A stretch of DNA of 6,239 nt from UKL13-2 sp031430555 (GTDB lineage: Bacteria; Pseudomonadota; Gammaproteobacteria; Burkholderiales; Usitatibacteraceae). The notes below the pieces were generated by a model. The model was not told where the DNA came from. It did no database searches and saw only the letters and a program-made list of their open reading frames with translations. Below are positions 6,235-6,239 of this stretch, piece after piece. Within the stretch, counting starts at the first letter, position 1. Every line of letters starts with the position of its first letter. The position numbers and the translations under genes are program-made. The stretch lies in NCBI GenBank assembly GCA_031430555.1, contig JANPBQ010000044.1:1-6239 (forward strand). Direction: 5' to 3'.

Positions 6235-6239
6235 TGGCG

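Overview
The window looks like a chromosomal segment of a moderately GC-rich proteobacterium. My best guess is a gammaproteobacterium of the Xanthomonadales/Rhodanobacteraceae type. This rests on the style of leuA, a leucine-rich leader peptide upstream of it, apparently leaderless starts, and dispersed palindromic repeats. It is an inference, not a demonstrated taxonomy. No phage, transposase, CRISPR, rRNA or tRNA gene was found.

Layout, left to right. Positions 1-75 (minus) hold the first 25 codons of a gene that runs out of the window, possibly an aldehyde dehydrogenase. Positions 200-280 hold a long hairpin of a dispersed-repeat type with T-tracts on both sides, which probably ends leuA transcription. 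Positions 339-1871 (minus) encode 2-isopropylmalate synthase, LeuA. Upstream of leuA, at 1965-2054 (minus), is an unlisted 29-codon ORF with six leucine codons. It has a good promoter directly in front and is very likely a leucine attenuation leader peptide. The stretch 2055-2308 is a divergent promoter region with two palindromes. Positions 2309-3352 (plus) encode a cation diffusion facilitator (metal efflux) with a His-rich N-terminus and an unusual HxxxH metal motif in TM2. Positions 3364-3706 hold a nested inverted-repeat element between two convergent genes. Positions 3655-6234 (minus) encode an 859-aa STAND-type regulator: winged-helix DNA-binding domain, NB-ARC-like ATPase, then TPR-like repeats. 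Its last residues are encoded inside the repeat element.

How the parts fit. The leuA unit is a self-contained leucine biosynthesis transcription unit: promoter, leader peptide, structured leader, leuA, repeat-derived terminator. The metal exporter is divergent from it and seems to have its own promoter. Both divergent transcripts appear to begin at or within 1-2 nt of an ATG, so leaderless initiation is the shared theme of this intergenic region. The STAND regulator is convergent to the exporter. Nothing visible in the sequence ties it firmly to either neighbour.

The most noteworthy items are the unlisted leader peptide with its duplicated CGGAGTTT motif, the paired leaderless promoters, the repeat element that supplies the regulator's C-terminus, and the TM2 HxxxH variant of the exporter. 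I did not see a clearly new multi-gene system.
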